64,000 nucleotides of DNA from Microcella sp. GTDB lineage: Bacteria > Actinomycetota > Actinomycetes > Actinomycetales > Microbacteriaceae. The notes below the pieces were generated by a model. The model was not told where the DNA came from, made no database searches, and saw only the letters and a list, made by a program, of their open reading frames with translations. A program made the translations under genes and the position numbers. Positions 19,232-29,072 of the stretch are shown here, in pieces. The stretch spans positions 62,001 to 126,000 of the forward strand of contig NZ_JAHHDS010000002.1 of NCBI RefSeq assembly GCF_019739195.1, in the 5' to 3' direction. Positions within the stretch are counted from its first letter, which is position 1, and each line of letters starts with the position of its first letter.

Positions 19232-21901
19232 TCAGTCGCGGTCGGTCAGCTTCCAGGCGTCCTCGTCGGAGTCGCCCTCAACCTCAGGATACCCCTCCGT
19301 CATGCGCTGCACGGGGTCGGAGGAGGCGGGCGACGCCGCGGGAGCATCCTCGCCGCGAAGCCGCGCGAGCACGTCGGCCAGCTGGTCAGGGCTGACGAGA
19401 ACATCGCGCGCTTTCGAGCCCTCGGAGGGGCCGACGATCTCGCGCGATTCGAGCAGGTCCATGAGGCGTCCGGCCTTGGCGAAGCCGACGCGCAGCTTGC
19501 GCTGCAGCATCGACGTCGAGCCGAACTGCGTGCTGATGACGAGCTCGGCGGCCGCGAGCAGCACCTCGAGATCATCCCCGATGTCGGCATCGATCTCGCG
19601 CTTGGTGGTCTCGGCGGCGACATCGTCGCGGTATTCCGGCTGCGCCTGCTTCTTGACGTGATCAACGACTGCAGCGATCTCGGCTTCGGTGACCCACGCG
19701 CCCTGCACGCGGATCGCTTTGGAGGCACCCATCGGCAGGAAGAGCGCGTCGCCCTGGCCGATGAGCTTGTCGGCGCCCGGCTGGTCGAGAATCACGCGGC
19801 TGTCGGTCATGCTCGACACCGCGAACGCGAGGCGGCTGGGCACGTTGGCCTTGATGAGGCCCGTCACGACATCCACGCTCGGGCGCTGCGTGGCGAGAAC
19901 AAGGTGGATGCCCGAGGCGCGAGCCAGCTGGGTGATGCGCACGATCGAGTCTTCGACGTCGCGCGGGGCGACCATCATGAGGTCGGCGAGCTCATCGACG
20001 ACGACGAGCAGGTACGGGTACGGCTGCAGCTGCCGCTTGCTGCCCTCGGGCAGCTGGATCTCGTCGGCAAGCACGGCTCGGTTGAAGTCATCGATGTGCC
20101 GGAAGCCGAACGAGGCGAGGTCGTCGTAGCGCATGTCCATCTCTTTCACGACCCACTGCAGCGCCTCGGCGGCTTTCTTGGGGTTCGTGATGATGGGCGT
20201 GATGAGGTGCGGAACACCCTGGTACGCGGCGAGCTCGACGCGTTTGGGGTCGACGAGCACCATGCGCACCTCGGCAGGCTTCGCCCGCATGAGCACGCTC
20301 GTGATCATCGAGTTGACGAAGCTCGACTTGCCCGAGCCGGTCGAGCCCGCGACGAGCAAGTGGGGCATCTTGGCGAGGTTGGCGACGAGGTAGCCGCCCT
20401 CGACGTCTTTGCCGACGCCGATCGTCATGGGGTGCAAGGCCTTCGCCGCGGCGCTCGAGCGCAGCACGTCGCCGAGGCTCACGATCTCGCGGTCGATGTT
20501 CGGAATCTCGACGCCAATCGCGCTCTTGCCCGGAATCGGCGACAGGATGTTCACCTCGTTGCTCGCGACGGCGTACGAGATGTTCTTGGTCAGAGCCGTG
20601 AATCGCTCGACCTTGACGCCGGGGCCGAGCTCGACCTCGTAGCGCGTGACGCTCGGGCCGCGGCTGAAACCGGTGACCCGAGCATCCACCTGAAACTGCT
20701 CGAGCACTTCGGTGATCGAGGCGACGACAGCATCGTTCGCCGCCGATTTCGACTTGGGCGGGTCGCCCGGCGCGAGGATCGACGCCGCCGGAAGGCGGTA
20801 GGGGCGGCTCGACCGCGACGTCGCCGGTGAGGCAGGCGGCTCGTCGAACTCGCCGGCCGCGCCCTTCTCGCTCGCGCGCGTCGTGAAACCCGGCAGCACG
20901 GCCGGCGCGATGCCCGCGCCCGGCGCGACGTCACCCGTGAAGCGCTGCACGGCCTGCTCGGCCTTCTCGAGCTCGCGCTCGAGATCGCCCGTGACGCTCT
21001 GGCGCACAGCGGGGTCGATGACGTCGGTCTGCTGATCGCGCTCGACGGGGCTGTCGAACGCCGCCGACTCGCGCCCCGCCTTGCCCTTGCGCCACCAGGG
21101 CATTGAGGTCGAGTCGTCCATGTCGAGGCCGAGGTCGGTGAGCGAGCCGAACTCGACGGTCTCGGGCTCAGCCTTCTGCTTCGGCTCGCGCGGAGTGAGT
21201 TCAGCGCCGAAGAGGTAGGCGTAGAGCTCGCGCAACCGGTCGCCGATGCGGTTCGGCGGCGTCTTCGTCATGATGAGCACCGACAGCGCGGCGAGCAGCA
21301 CGAGCGCGGGAACCGCCACGTACACGGTGGCAAGCAGGAGCACGCCGCCGAGAATCCAGCCGACGATGCCGCCCGCCTGGGCGAGCGCGAGCGGCGGCAA
21401 GGCCGGCTGAGGGGCGCCGAGAGCGACGTGGCACAGCGCGCTGACGCTCGCGATGAGCAGGCCGAGCCCGATGCCGATGCGGGTGTTGTCGTGCACGCTG
21501 GCCGGGTGCCGGAACAGCCAGGCGGCGAACACGATCATGATGACCGGTAGCGCAAACGAGACTCGACCGACCAGACCCCCGAACGTGTAGGCGTTGAGGG
21601 CGACCGCGACCGGGTCGGCCATGAAGAACCACTCGACGAAGGCCCCCGCGATGGCCAGCACAACGATGAAGAACGGCACCCCGTCGCGTCGCTCGTCTTT
21701 CGCGAGCGTCTCACGGCCGAGTACGCGGAAGGCGGCGCCCGTCGCGTGGGCAAGGCCCATCCACGCTTTCGTGAGGATGCCCTGCTCGGGCTCAGGGGGC
21801 GGCAGCTTCTTCGTCGCCTGAGTGCGCGAGCGACTCGAGCCCGAGTTCGAGCGCGACGACGAGGCGCGCGAGCGCGACGACGATCGAGTGCTCGAGGCCA
21901 T
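19232..21901 (-). CDS. ftsK: DNA translocase FtsK
   Basis: Septal DNA translocase of 889 residues that clears chromosome DNA at division. A Ser/Arg-rich N-terminus is followed by about four membrane spans (about 70-215), a linker, then the motor domain with Walker [14 protein letters not shown] (about 540-552) and Walker [15 protein letters not shown] (about 645-658). The C-terminal gamma domain ([36 protein letters not shown]) recognises KOPS. An acidic tail follows. Confidence 0.97.
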   Translation of the reverse strand: MASSTRSSSRSRASSSRSNSGSSRSRTQATKKLPPPEPEQGILTKAWMGLAHATGAAFRVLGRETLAKDERRDGVPFFIVVLAIAGAFVEWFFMADPVAVALNAYTFGGLVGRVSFALPVIMIVFAAWLFRHPASVHDNTRIGIGLGLLIASVSALCHVALGAPQPALPPLALAQAGGIVGWILGGVLLLATVYVAVPALVLLAALSVLIMTKTPPNRIGDRLRELYAYLFGAELTPREPKQKAEPETVEFGSLTDLGLDMDDSTSMPWWRKGKAGRESAAFDSPVERDQQTDVIDPAVRQSVTGDLERELEKAEQAVQRFTGDVAPGAGIAPAVLPGFTTRASEKGAAGEFDEPPASPATSRSSRPYRLPAASILAPGDPPKSKSAANDAVVASITEVLEQFQVDARVTGFSRGPSVTRYEVELGPGVKVERFTALTKNISYAVASNEVNILSPIPGKSAIGVEIPNIDREIVSLGDVLRSSAAAKALHPMTIGVGKDVEGGYLVANLAKMPHLLVAGSTGSGKSSFVNSMITSVLMRAKPAEVRMVLVDPKRVELAAYQGVPHLITPIITNPKKAAEALQWVVKEMDMRYDDLASFGFRHIDDFNRAVLADEIQLPEGSKRQLQPYPYLLVVVDELADLMMVAPRDVEDSIVRITQLARASGIHLVLATQRPSVDVVTGLIKANVPSRLAFAVSSMTDSRVILDQPGADKLIGQGDALFLPMGASKAIRVQGAWVTEAEIAAVVDHVKKQAQPEYRDDVAAETTKREIDADIGDDLEVLLAAAELVISTQFGSTSMLQRKLRVGFAKAGRLMDLLESREIVGPSEGSKARDVLVSPDQLADVLARLRGEDAPAASPASSDPVQRMTEGYPEVEGDSDEDAWKLTDRD

Positions 21902-21966
21902 TCACTCACGGTACTCGCGCGGTGCGACGGGTGCCGGGGCGACACGCGCGCGAGCATCCGCCCTGG

Positions 21967-22719
21967 TCAACCGAAGTTGCAGCCGCCGACCGCGTTGCCG
22001 CTCGCTGCGACCGTGAAGACTCCCAGCGCCGGGGTCACCGCGTGGATGTACAGCACCTGACCGTCGGGGATGCTCACCGAGTCCCAGTACGCGTCTTGAT
22101 CTGGGGTGGCTCGGGAAGCGACCTCGATCTGAAGAATGCCGCTCGGCGAGCTGATCACGTAGATGTCAGTCAGGAACTGGCTGGAGACGACCGCGCTCGG
22201 GTGCGCCGCGATCACATCGGCCCGATCGTCGCCGATTCTCACCCCGCCGTCGGTCGGAATGTCGTCGGTGTACAGGTCGATGCGCGTGACGACGCCGCTC
22301 GAGTCGACTCCGACCCCGAAAGGTCGGCCACTGTCGGTCGGCGACGGAGGCACTTCGTACGAGGGGTCGATGAACCAGCCCCCCGCGAGCGGGTCGCCGG
22401 CGAGAATGCCGAAACCGTATCCGGTGACGTCGTCGGTGCAGCCGATGGGATCGAAGGCGACCATGCTCAGAGTGGGATCCGTCTCGGGTGCTTGACCGAG
22501 CGCGAGCGGGAGGAGCCCTTCGGTGCTGAGCTCCAGATCAGCGAGCGCCGGTCGGGTAGGCGGGGTGGTCGGCTCAGCAGACGCTTCCGACGCCTCCGGT
22601 GAGCTGGTCGGCTCGACAGCGGGGTCAGCACCGGGCGGATTCGTGCACCCTGCGAGTACGACGAGCGTTGCGACGCCCAACGCCACGAGAACTCCAGAGG
22701 TGCGCAGAGAAGTCGACAT
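21967..22719 (-). CDS. Hypothetical lipoprotein
   Basis: Protein of 250 residues with a lipoprotein signal peptide: a hydrophobic segment at about 10-25 ending in a lipobox VLAGC. A Pro/Ser/Thr/Glu-rich spacer of about 35 residues follows, then a folded domain with YGFGILAGD, GGVRIGDDRADVIAAHPSAV and ISSPSGILQIEVASR. That last part resembles the secreted beta domains in which a hydrophobic-strand core is used for binding, but I do not recognise a named family. It lies downstream of rnj and is separated from it by two hairpins. Confidence 0.75.
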   Translation of the reverse strand: MSTSLRTSGVLVALGVATLVVLAGCTNPPGADPAVEPTSSPEASEASAEPTTPPTRPALADLELSTEGLLPLALGQAPETDPTLSMVAFDPIGCTDDVTGYGFGILAGDPLAGGWFIDPSYEVPPSPTDSGRPFGVGVDSSGVVTRIDLYTDDIPTDGGVRIGDDRADVIAAHPSAVVSSQFLTDIYVISSPSGILQIEVASRATPDQDAYWDSVSIPDGQVLYIHAVTPALGVFTVAASGNAVGGCNFG

Positions 22720-22800
22720 GAGGCACACGCTAGTGCGAGCGCACCGCTGCCGATATAGGCAGTTTCTGCTCAGTGCCGAGGCCAACGCCTCGGCCCGCGC

Positions 22801-22862
22801 GGCCGCGCGGCGCAGCAATCCGGCGCGGCCTGGGTGATCGAGGCATTCAGGCCTCGATCACC
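22801..22862 (-). terminator. Two hairpins at the end of rnj
   Basis: First, a perfect 12-bp stem 22833-22844 / 22851-22862 whose 6-nt loop contains the rnj stop codon. Second, an 8-bp stem 22801-22808 / 22823-22830 just beyond. Together they form a likely terminator between rnj and the lipoprotein gene. Confidence 0.6.
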
Positions 22863-24523
22863 ACCGGCACGATCATGGGGCGACGACGGTGTTGGGTGTT
22901 GACCCAGCGGCCGACGACACGACGCACGACCTGACTGAAGGCGTGGCTGTCGCGCGTGCCGTTCGCCGCCGCTTCGGCGAGCGCCTTGACGATCTGGGGT
23001 TTGACGTCGTCGAAGATCGCCTCGTCGGGCGCGAACCCGCGAGCGTGAATCTCGGGGCCGACGACGACCTTGCCGGTCTGAGCATCCATCGCCACGAAGA
23101 TCGAGATGAAGCCCTCCTCGGCGAGGATGCGGCGATCTTTCAGATCGGCGTCAGTGATCTCGCCGACCGTCGAGCCGTCGACGTACACGAAGCCGATGTC
23201 GAGCTGGCCGACCACGGTGGCGACGCCGTCGCGCAAGTCGACGACCGTGCCGTTCTCGCCCACAATGACGTTCTTCTCGGGCACGCCCGTCGCGATCGCG
23301 AGCTCGGCGTTGGCGACAAGATGGCGTTGCTCGCCGTGCACGGGCATGACGTTCGTCGGGTGCAGCACGTTGTAGAAGTAGAGCAGCTCGCCTGCCGATG
23401 CGTGACCCGAGACGTGCACGCGCGAGGTGCCCTTGTGCACGACCTTCGCGCCGAGCTTCATGAGCCCGTTGATGACGCGGTAGACGGCGTTCTCGTTGCC
23501 GGGGATCAGGCTCGACGCAAGAATCACGGTGTCGCCGTGGCCGATCTCGATCTGGTGCTCGAGGTTCGCCATGCGCGCGAGCACGGCCATGGGCTCACCC
23601 TGGCTGCCCGTCGACATGTAGACGATCTTGTCGTCGGGCAGGTTCGCTGCCTTCTTGTGATCGATGAGCAGGTCATCGGGCACGTTGAGAAAGCCGAGGT
23701 CAGCGGCGATCGTCATGTTGCGCACCATGCTGCGGCCCATGAGCGCGACCTTGCGGCCGTTCGCGTGAGCGGCGTCGAGAACCTGCTGCACGCGGTGCAC
23801 GTGGCTCGAGAAGCTCGCGACGATGACGCGGCGCGGGGCGCGCGCGATGACGTTCTCGAGCACAGGGCCGATGTCGCGCTCGAGGGCGGTGAACCCCGGA
23901 ACGTCGGCGTTCGTCGAGTCGCTCAGCACGAGGTCGACGCCCTGCTCGCCCCAGCGCGCGATCGCGCGCAGGTCGGTGATGCGGTCGTCGAGCGGCAACT
24001 GGTCCATCTTGAAGTCACCGGTGTGGAGCACCGTGCCACCCGCGGTCTGCACGACGACGGCCAGAGCATCCGGAATCGAATGGTTCACGGCGATGAATTC
24101 GAGCGTGAACGGTCCGAGCTTCTCTACCTGTCCTTCCCTGACCATGTGGGTGTACGGCTGAATGCGGTGCTCTTTGAGCTTCGCCTCGATGAAGGCGAGC
24201 GTGAGCTTCGAGCCGAGAATCGGGATGTCTTGCCGCATGCGCAGCAGGTAGGGCACCGCGCCGATGTGGTCTTCGTGACCGTGCGTGAGCACCACCGCGA
24301 TGATGTCGTCGAGACGATCGCGAATGGGTTCGAAGTCGGGAAGGATCAGGTCGACGCCGGGCTGGGTCTCTTCGGGGAAGAGCACGCCGCAGTCGATGAT
24401 GAGCAGCTTGCCGTCGATCTCGAAGACGGTCATGTTGCGACCGATCTCACCGATGCCGCCGAGCGGGATGATGCGCAGGGTTCCGGAGCCGAGAGCGGGA
24501 GGGGTGAAGAGTTCTGTGGTCAT
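22847..24523 (-). CDS. rnj: Ribonuclease J
   Basis: Metallo-beta-lactamase/beta-CASP ribonuclease of 558 residues (5'-3' exo- and endonuclease). The metal motif is HGHEDH (81-86), with further ligands at VNHSIPDA and HTGDFKMDQ. The beta-CASP part shows IVASFSSHVHRVQQVL and the C-terminal SGHASAGELLYF, VMPVHGEQRHL. It is preceded by dapA with 54 nt between them, an arrangement shared by many actinobacteria. Confidence 0.96.
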   Translation of the reverse strand: MTTELFTPPALGSGTLRIIPLGGIGEIGRNMTVFEIDGKLLIIDCGVLFPEETQPGVDLILPDFEPIRDRLDDIIAVVLTHGHEDHIGAVPYLLRMRQDIPILGSKLTLAFIEAKLKEHRIQPYTHMVREGQVEKLGPFTLEFIAVNHSIPDALAVVVQTAGGTVLHTGDFKMDQLPLDDRITDLRAIARWGEQGVDLVLSDSTNADVPGFTALERDIGPVLENVIARAPRRVIVASFSSHVHRVQQVLDAAHANGRKVALMGRSMVRNMTIAADLGFLNVPDDLLIDHKKAANLPDDKIVYMSTGSQGEPMAVLARMANLEHQIEIGHGDTVILASSLIPGNENAVYRVINGLMKLGAKVVHKGTSRVHVSGHASAGELLYFYNVLHPTNVMPVHGEQRHLVANAELAIATGVPEKNVIVGENGTVVDLRDGVATVVGQLDIGFVYVDGSTVGEITDADLKDRRILAEEGFISIFVAMDAQTGKVVVGPEIHARGFAPDEAIFDDVKPQIVKALAEAAANGTRDSHAFSQVVRRVVGRWVNTQHRRRPMIVPVVIEA

Positions 24524-24577
24524 GAAGCGCCTGACTGGTTGTCGTGCTCGGTGGGGCTCGCAGCCCCCTTGTGTGGT

Positions 24578-25552
24578 CTAGCGGGTGGTGCCGGCCACCT
24601 TGGGCAGGGCACCGCCGGCCGCAGCATTGCGGTCGGGCCGGAAGTTGTGGAAGTCGACGCCCTCGACGTTCGTGACGAGATCAAGCTCGTCTTCGATGAT
24701 CGCGGCCTCGTGCTCTTCGGGGCCGACCAGCGGCAGTCTCACGCGCGGGGTGCCGATGCGGCCGAGTCCGTGCAGCACGTACTTGGTCGCCACCGTGCCG
24801 GGCACGTGCGTCATGACGGCGCGCACGAGGGGCTCGAGATGCTGGTGCTCGGCCGTCGCCGTCGCGAGGTCGTTGTTGTTCACGGCGTCAACGATCGTGC
24901 GGTACGGCCCCGGGGCGATGTTGGCCGTGACGCCGATGAGCCCGGTGCCCCCGATCGCGAGTGTCGGCAGCACGTTGGCGTCGTCGCCCGCGAAGTACAT
25001 CAGGTCGGTCTGGTTGAGCACGCGGCTCACCTCGCTGAGGTCGCCCTTGGCGTCTTTGACCGCGAGGATGTTCGGGTGCTTCGCCGCGCGAAGGATCGTC
25101 TCGTACATGATCGGGATACCCGCGCGGCCCGGGATGTCGTACAGGATCACCGGCAGATCGGTCGCGTCGGCCACCATGCGGAAGTGCGTGAGCACCCCGG
25201 CCTGAGTGGGCTTGTTGTAGTAGGGCGTGACAATCATGACGCCGTCGGCGCCGGCCTTGGCGCTGGCCTTGTAGAGCTCGATGGCGTGCGCCGTCTCGTT
25301 CGAGCCGCCGCCCGTGATGACTGATGCCCGCCCCGCGCTCACCGACTTGCCGACCTCGACCAGCCGGATCTTCTCGGCATCGGTCAGGGTGCTCGTCTCC
25401 CCCGTCGTGCCCGTGACGACGATGCCGTCGGCGCCCGCGGTGATGACGTCGTCGATGTGCTTCTCGACCCCGGCCCAGTCGACTTCGCCGTCAGCCAGCA
25501 TAGGCGTGACGAGCGCGACGAGCACTTGGCCGAAGGGGTTGGAGGCAGACAC
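24578..25552 (-). CDS. dapA: 4-hydroxy-tetrahydrodipicolinate synthase
   Basis: Lysine/DAP pathway aldolase of 324 residues. Seen: the TTGETSTLT motif (49-57), the Schiff-base Lys at 166 (LAVKDAKGD), the catalytic Tyr region LYDIPGR (138-144) and GGTGLIGV. The GTG at 25552 is chosen since family similarity begins with NPFGQVLVALVTP; the upstream extension is not conserved-looking. It heads dapA-rnj; dapB and thyX lie upstream on the same strand. Confidence 0.96.
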   Translation of the reverse strand: MSASNPFGQVLVALVTPMLADGEVDWAGVEKHIDDVITAGADGIVVTGTTGETSTLTDAEKIRLVEVGKSVSAGRASVITGGGSNETAHAIELYKASAKAGADGVMIVTPYYNKPTQAGVLTHFRMVADATDLPVILYDIPGRAGIPIMYETILRAAKHPNILAVKDAKGDLSEVSRVLNQTDLMYFAGDDANVLPTLAIGGTGLIGVTANIAPGPYRTIVDAVNNNDLATATAEHQHLEPLVRAVMTHVPGTVATKYVLHGLGRIGTPRVRLPLVGPEEHEAAIIEDELDLVTNVEGVDFHNFRPDRNAAAGGALPKVAGTTR

Positions 25553-25690
25553 GTGCTTCAGGGTATCGCGCCAGCCCCCGGCCGCGCGCGGGCGCCTGAG
25601 TGCTGCAGTCGTCGGCCCTGGTGTCGCAACGCCCCGGCGAACGCGCCGACGTGCCGCACACGAACACGAACCCGCCGAAGTGTCACACAC

Positions 25691-26572
25691 TCAGCCGGGG
25701 CGATGCGACAGATGATCTGCCCGAGCAACAATGGCCGCGACGGTCGCGACGACCCCGGCCGGGTCACCGAACACCTGGCGATAGTCGGGCCGATAGACGA
25801 TGAAGCCGAGGGCTATGAGCGACTCGTCTCGCCGAAGATCTGCTCGTCGGTTGGCCGGCTCGGCGTGGTGAGCCTCGCTGTCGCACTCGATGATCAGCCG
25901 GTCGCCGACAAGCAGATCGGCACGCGCGAGATTACCGATCGGAAGCGGCGCCTGCGGCGTTGCGTGGATGCCCGCCTCGCGCAACAGCACCCTCAGTACG
26001 CTCTCGGTGCCCGACTCTGAGCGCTCATCGGCGAGTGACGCCGCAGCCTTTGCCCGTGGCCGCCAGCTCGCTGCCAGAAACTGCAGGTCGACCGGAGTCA
26101 GTGGGGTGGCTCGAAGCGCCGAGTCGAGCACCGCCACGGCGTACGACAGTGGTAGTTGTTGTGCTGCTCGGGCGAGCGTTGCCTCGAGCGGTGCAACTCC
26201 GAAGCGGGGGCGAGAACCGGCCGCGAGCCAGTGTACGAGCACAGGTCTGCCCTGAGCTTCTGCTGGTCGTTCTTGCAGTTCGTCGGCGACCTCGACCTGC
26301 AGCACTGACCTCGCCCCGGGAGGCACCCACAGACCGTGGTGCCGAAGTGCCGACACCCCAGCGACTCGCCCACCGACGCGAGCCGCCGCGGCAACGTCTG
26401 CATCGAGTTCGGGCACGCCATAGACGCCACGTCTCAAGCGCACGAGGTGACCCCGAGCCGTGGCCCTCTCGAGCGCGCGCCGCTCCGCTCGTGTGGAGGC
26501 GAGATGTGAGGCCCGGGCGACCCCGCCCGCAATCCTCGCTGCATGCACGAAGTCGATCATGCGGGACAGCAT
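25691..26572 (-). CDS. AbiEi-like antitoxin/DUF559 endonuclease-fold protein
   Basis: Protein of 293 residues with two regions. The N-terminal part (about 5-90) resembles the AbiEi-type wing-helix plus antitoxin fold (GHLVRLRRGVYGVPE, VGGRVAGVSALRHHGLW). The C-terminal part (about 200-290) resembles DUF559, a PD-(D/E)XK nuclease-like fold related to Vsr (ESVLRVLLREAGI, ADLLVGDRLIIECDSEAHH, DLRRDESLIALGFIVYR), with plausible Asp, Glu-x-Asp and His residues. A GAGGA site lies 4-5 nt before the ATG. No toxin gene is adjacent. Inverted repeats flank the gene, and it sits within the usually tight thyX-dapA interval, so acquisition by transfer is likely. Confidence 0.75.
   Translation of the reverse strand: MLSRMIDFVHAARIAGGVARASHLASTRAERRALERATARGHLVRLRRGVYGVPELDADVAAAARVGGRVAGVSALRHHGLWVPPGARSVLQVEVADELQERPAEAQGRPVLVHWLAAGSRPRFGVAPLEATLARAAQQLPLSYAVAVLDSALRATPLTPVDLQFLAASWRPRAKAAASLADERSESGTESVLRVLLREAGIHATPQAPLPIGNLARADLLVGDRLIIECDSEAHHAEPANRRADLRRDESLIALGFIVYRPDYRQVFGDPAGVVATVAAIVARADHLSHRPG
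25695..25710 (+). repeat. 16-bp repeat A, at the 3' end of the AbiEi/DUF559 gene
   Basis: CCGGGGCGATGCGACA inside the last codons of the gene. An exact inverted copy lies beyond the 5' end of the gene at 26677-26692. Confidence 0.7.
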
Positions 26573-26675
26573 CCAGTCCTCTTTGGGAGCGCGGCTTGCG
26601 TGACCAGCTCTTGGGGAGCCACTCGCGATCGGGCTCGAGAGGGAGGAGTGCCACGGCGCACGAAGTCGAGTCGAC

Positions 26676-26765
26676 GTGTCGCATCGCCCCGGTGCCTCGA
26701 GCAACACGCCGGGCTCCACATGCGACACGCCGGGAAGCGCGGCGGGCACCGGGTCGATGCGACAC
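26676..26765. repeat. Large imperfect inverted repeat upstream of the AbiEi/DUF559 gene
   Basis: Arms 26676-26696 and 26745-26765 are complementary at 20 of 21 positions. The loop contains a direct repeat ACACGCCGGG (26704-26713 and 26725-26734) and a third ATGCGACAC motif. The region would fold into a long hairpin, like a REP or BIME element. The interval 26573-26853 holds no gene. Confidence 0.7.
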
Positions 26766-26853
26766 CGGACCGGGCGTGAGGTGCCCGGGCGGAGCCACGG
26801 GGCGGGCGCGCGGGACGCGTGCGCCCGGGTGCGCGGGTGCGAGGACCGCGCGG

Positions 26854-27597
26854 CTAGGGGGCGACGCGGCCGTTGCCGTTGAAGGTCTCGTAGGTGAGGG
26901 GCATGAGCTCGGCGAAGTGGTGCTCCATGAGCTCGGCGACCATCTCGATCTCGCGCTGCGGGAACGACGGGAAGTGCGTGCCCTCACGCTTGGTGCGCAG
27001 GCTCAAGAAGTTCATGAGCGAGCGGGCGTTCATCGTGACGTACATCGAGCTGTAGATCGTCACGGGGAGGACAGCGCGGGCCACTTCGCGCGCGATGCCC
27101 GCGGCAAGCATCCGCTGATAGGAGGCGTAGGCCGCCTCGCACACGCCGCGCACTTCAGTGTCGACGAGGGCCGTCTGCTCGGGGGTGCCGGGCAAGAAGT
27201 CGTAGGCACCGGGCTTGCCGACCTGCACCAGATTACGCTCGGGGCCAGGCACGAAGAACACGGGGCGCAACTCGCGGTAGCGTCCGCTTTCTTCGTTGTA
27301 CGACGCGATGCGGTGCCGCATGAACTCACGAAACACGAAGATCGGCGCCTGCACGTAAAAGGTCATCGAGTTGTGCTCAAAGGGCGAGCCGTGGCGGTCG
27401 CGCATGAGGTAGTTGATGAGTCCGCGGTCGCGATCAGTGGCGTCGGCGCCGGCCGTAGCGGCCTCGAGCGTCTGCTCGCCCTGCGTCGACACGCGCGCGG
27501 CGAACAGCACGTCGCTGTCGTGGGCACTGGCCCGCACGAGCTCGACGGTCACGTCAGAACGGAACTGGATCTCGGTCGCCTCGGTCACGCTCGTCAC
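26854..27597 (-). CDS. thyX: FAD-dependent thymidylate synthase
   Basis: ThyX of 247 residues makes dTMP from dUMP with methylenetetrahydrofolate and NADPH. The ThyX motif RHR-x-x-S-x-N-E-x-S-x-R-Y is complete (MRHRIASYNEESGRYRE), with further blocks SPFEHNSMTFYVQ and LMNFLSLR. It starts with GTG. It shares the strand with dapA and rnj downstream and dapB upstream, though a plus-strand cluster is inserted between thyX and dapB. Confidence 0.97.
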   Translation of the reverse strand: MTSVTEATEIQFRSDVTVELVRASAHDSDVLFAARVSTQGEQTLEAATAGADATDRDRGLINYLMRDRHGSPFEHNSMTFYVQAPIFVFREFMRHRIASYNEESGRYRELRPVFFVPGPERNLVQVGKPGAYDFLPGTPEQTALVDTEVRGVCEAAYASYQRMLAAGIAREVARAVLPVTIYSSMYVTMNARSLMNFLSLRTKREGTHFPSFPQREIEMVAELMEHHFAELMPLTYETFNGNGRVAP

Positions 27598-27666
27598 CCT
27601 ACCGGGGGCGGCACGCGGTCACAGAACGTCACACACGGGAATAGATGCAGGTTGTTTCGTATTTTC

Positions 27667-28095
27667 ATGAGCATGGATGCTCTCACCGCCCTCATCGTGA
27701 TCGTGGCGCTCGTCGCCCTCGCGACCGTGCTCGGCCTGACGCTGCGCGCCCGCGGCACGCGCGTCGCGAAGGGATGCGGCGGAGACGAGCACCAGCTGAC
27801 CGTCGAGGGTGCCGAGGTGACCCTCGTGCAGCTCTCGAGCCCCGTGTGCTCGGCCTGCGTTGCGATGCGGCGCGTGGCCACCGAGCTCACCGTCGCCGAT
27901 GAGACCGTGGCGCACCGCGAGATCGACGTGGTCGACGAGCCCGAGGTGGCCCGTCGGCACTCGGTCTACTCGACCCCCACGACGCTCGTGCTCGATCGCG
28001 AGGGCCACGTTCGTGCGCGCTTGATCGGGGCCGTCAAGGCCGCCGACGTGCGCGCGGCTGTCGACGCCGCCCGCTCTGAGCTGGTGCGCGCATGA
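27667..28095 (+). CDS. Membrane-anchored thioredoxin-fold protein
   Basis: 142 residues: an N-terminal membrane span (about 5-25), then a thioredoxin-like domain with the redox motif CSAC in SSPVCSACVAMRR (Cys at about 60 and 63) and the cis-Pro segment YSTPTTLVLDREG. It probably reduces or oxidises thiols at the membrane face. It overlaps the DUF4395 gene by 4 nt, a common pairing in actinobacteria. The ATG at 27667 is used; another ATG two codons on is equally possible. Confidence 0.85.
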   Translation: MSMDALTALIVIVALVALATVLGLTLRARGTRVAKGCGGDEHQLTVEGAEVTLVQLSSPVCSACVAMRRVATELTVADETVAHREIDVVDEPEVARRHSVYSTPTTLVLDREGHVRARLIGAVKAADVRAAVDAARSELVRA

Positions 28096-28604
28096 CCGCC
28101 GCTGAGCGCGAGACTGCGCAGCCGTTCGGCATCGACCCGCGCGGCCCCCGGTTCGGCGCGACGATCACCTCGGTACTGCTGCTGGTCGTCGTGCTGCTCG
28201 GGCTCACCGAGCCGCTGGGTGCTGACGTCGTCGAGCGCGCCCTGCAGCCGTCGGCACTGCTGCTCACGGTGCTCGTGGCACTGTTCGCGTGGGGAGCGTT
28301 CGCGGGCATCCAGAAGCACCCGTACGGCGCTGTCTACCGACGCCTCATCGCCCCGCGTCTCGCGCCGCCGACCGAGCGCGAGCACCCGGCGCCGCCAACG
28401 TTCGCTCAGCTCGTCGGGCTGCTGGTCACCGCCACGGGTCTCGTGCTGCACCTGATCGGTCTGCCGGGTGCCCTCGTCGTCGCGGCGGGCGCCGCGTTCA
28501 TCGCCGCCTTCCTCAACGCCGCGTTCGCCTACTGCCTCGGCTGCCAGCTGTATGTGCTGCTGGTTCGGGCAGGAATCATTCGCCGCTCAGCCGCTCGCGC
28601 GTAG
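28092..28604 (+). CDS. DUF4395 membrane protein
   Basis: 170 residues with four predicted membrane spans (about 24-42, 52-70, 104-120, 122-142) and the CLGCQ motif near residue 150. DUF4395 proteins accompany thioredoxin-like or rhodanese-like genes; the role is unknown. A possible reading is that the two Cys near the C-terminal span exchange electrons with the CSAC protein encoded just before it. Confidence 0.85.
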   Translation: MTAAERETAQPFGIDPRGPRFGATITSVLLLVVVLLGLTEPLGADVVERALQPSALLLTVLVALFAWGAFAGIQKHPYGAVYRRLIAPRLAPPTEREHPAPPTFAQLVGLLVTATGLVLHLIGLPGALVVAAGAAFIAAFLNAAFAYCLGCQLYVLLVRAGIIRRSAARA

Positions 28605-28646
28605 GCTGAAGGCCCGCAGCCCCCGCGAACCGTCAGGAGAACTGCC

Positions 28647-29072
28647 ATGGCCGTCACCAGCGAAGCAACCACTCTGTGGATCGGAAGCCTGCTCGAAGGG
28701 TCGGGCACCACGTCGCTTGACTCGTCCGATGCGGGCGAGTTTCCCGTCACCTGGGCTGCACGGTCGGAAGGTGTCACGGGCATGACCAACCCCGAAGAGT
28801 TGCTCGGCGCCGCGCACTCAGCCTGCTACTCGATGGCGCTCTCGAACGCGCTGAGCAAGGCCGGCCACACCCCGTCGAGCCTGCAGGTCACCGCCGCCGT
28901 GACCTTCGTGCCCGGTGAGGGCATTACGGGCAGCCACCTGCTGGTGAGCGCGTCGGTGCCGGGTTTGAGCGCCGACGAGTTTCAGACCTTCGCCGAGAAC
29001 GCGAAGACCGGATGCCCGGTCTCGGCCGCGCTGACCGGCACGTCGATCACGCTCGAAGCGACGCTCGCCTAG
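28647..29072 (+). CDS. OsmC-family peroxiredoxin
   Basis: Organic hydroperoxide-reducing OsmC/Ohr fold of 141 residues. The two redox Cys are visible in AAHSACYSMALS (about 60) and AKTGCPVSAAL (about 122), with the conserved Glu in NPEELLGAAH. This is the OsmC subtype, with EGVTGMTNPEE before the first Cys. A GGAG site precedes the ATG. It sits with the thioredoxin-like gene, suggesting thiol-dependent peroxide defence. Confidence 0.92.
   Translation: MAVTSEATTLWIGSLLEGSGTTSLDSSDAGEFPVTWAARSEGVTGMTNPEELLGAAHSACYSMALSNALSKAGHTPSSLQVTAAVTFVPGEGITGSHLLVSASVPGLSADEFQTFAENAKTGCPVSAALTGTSITLEATLA

Noticed and set aside
22889-25324. An 811-codon open frame on the plus strand opposite rnj and dapA
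   Set aside because: It is the antisense of two well-conserved genes in GC-rich DNA, where long spurious frames are common. Its translation is full of Asp/His/Arg with no motif.
25960-27666. A long plus-strand open frame that reads into the thioredoxin-like gene
   Set aside because: The part before 27667 is antisense to the AbiEi/DUF559 and thyX genes and has no domain. Only the thioredoxin-fold portion is family-like, so a start at 27667 is used.
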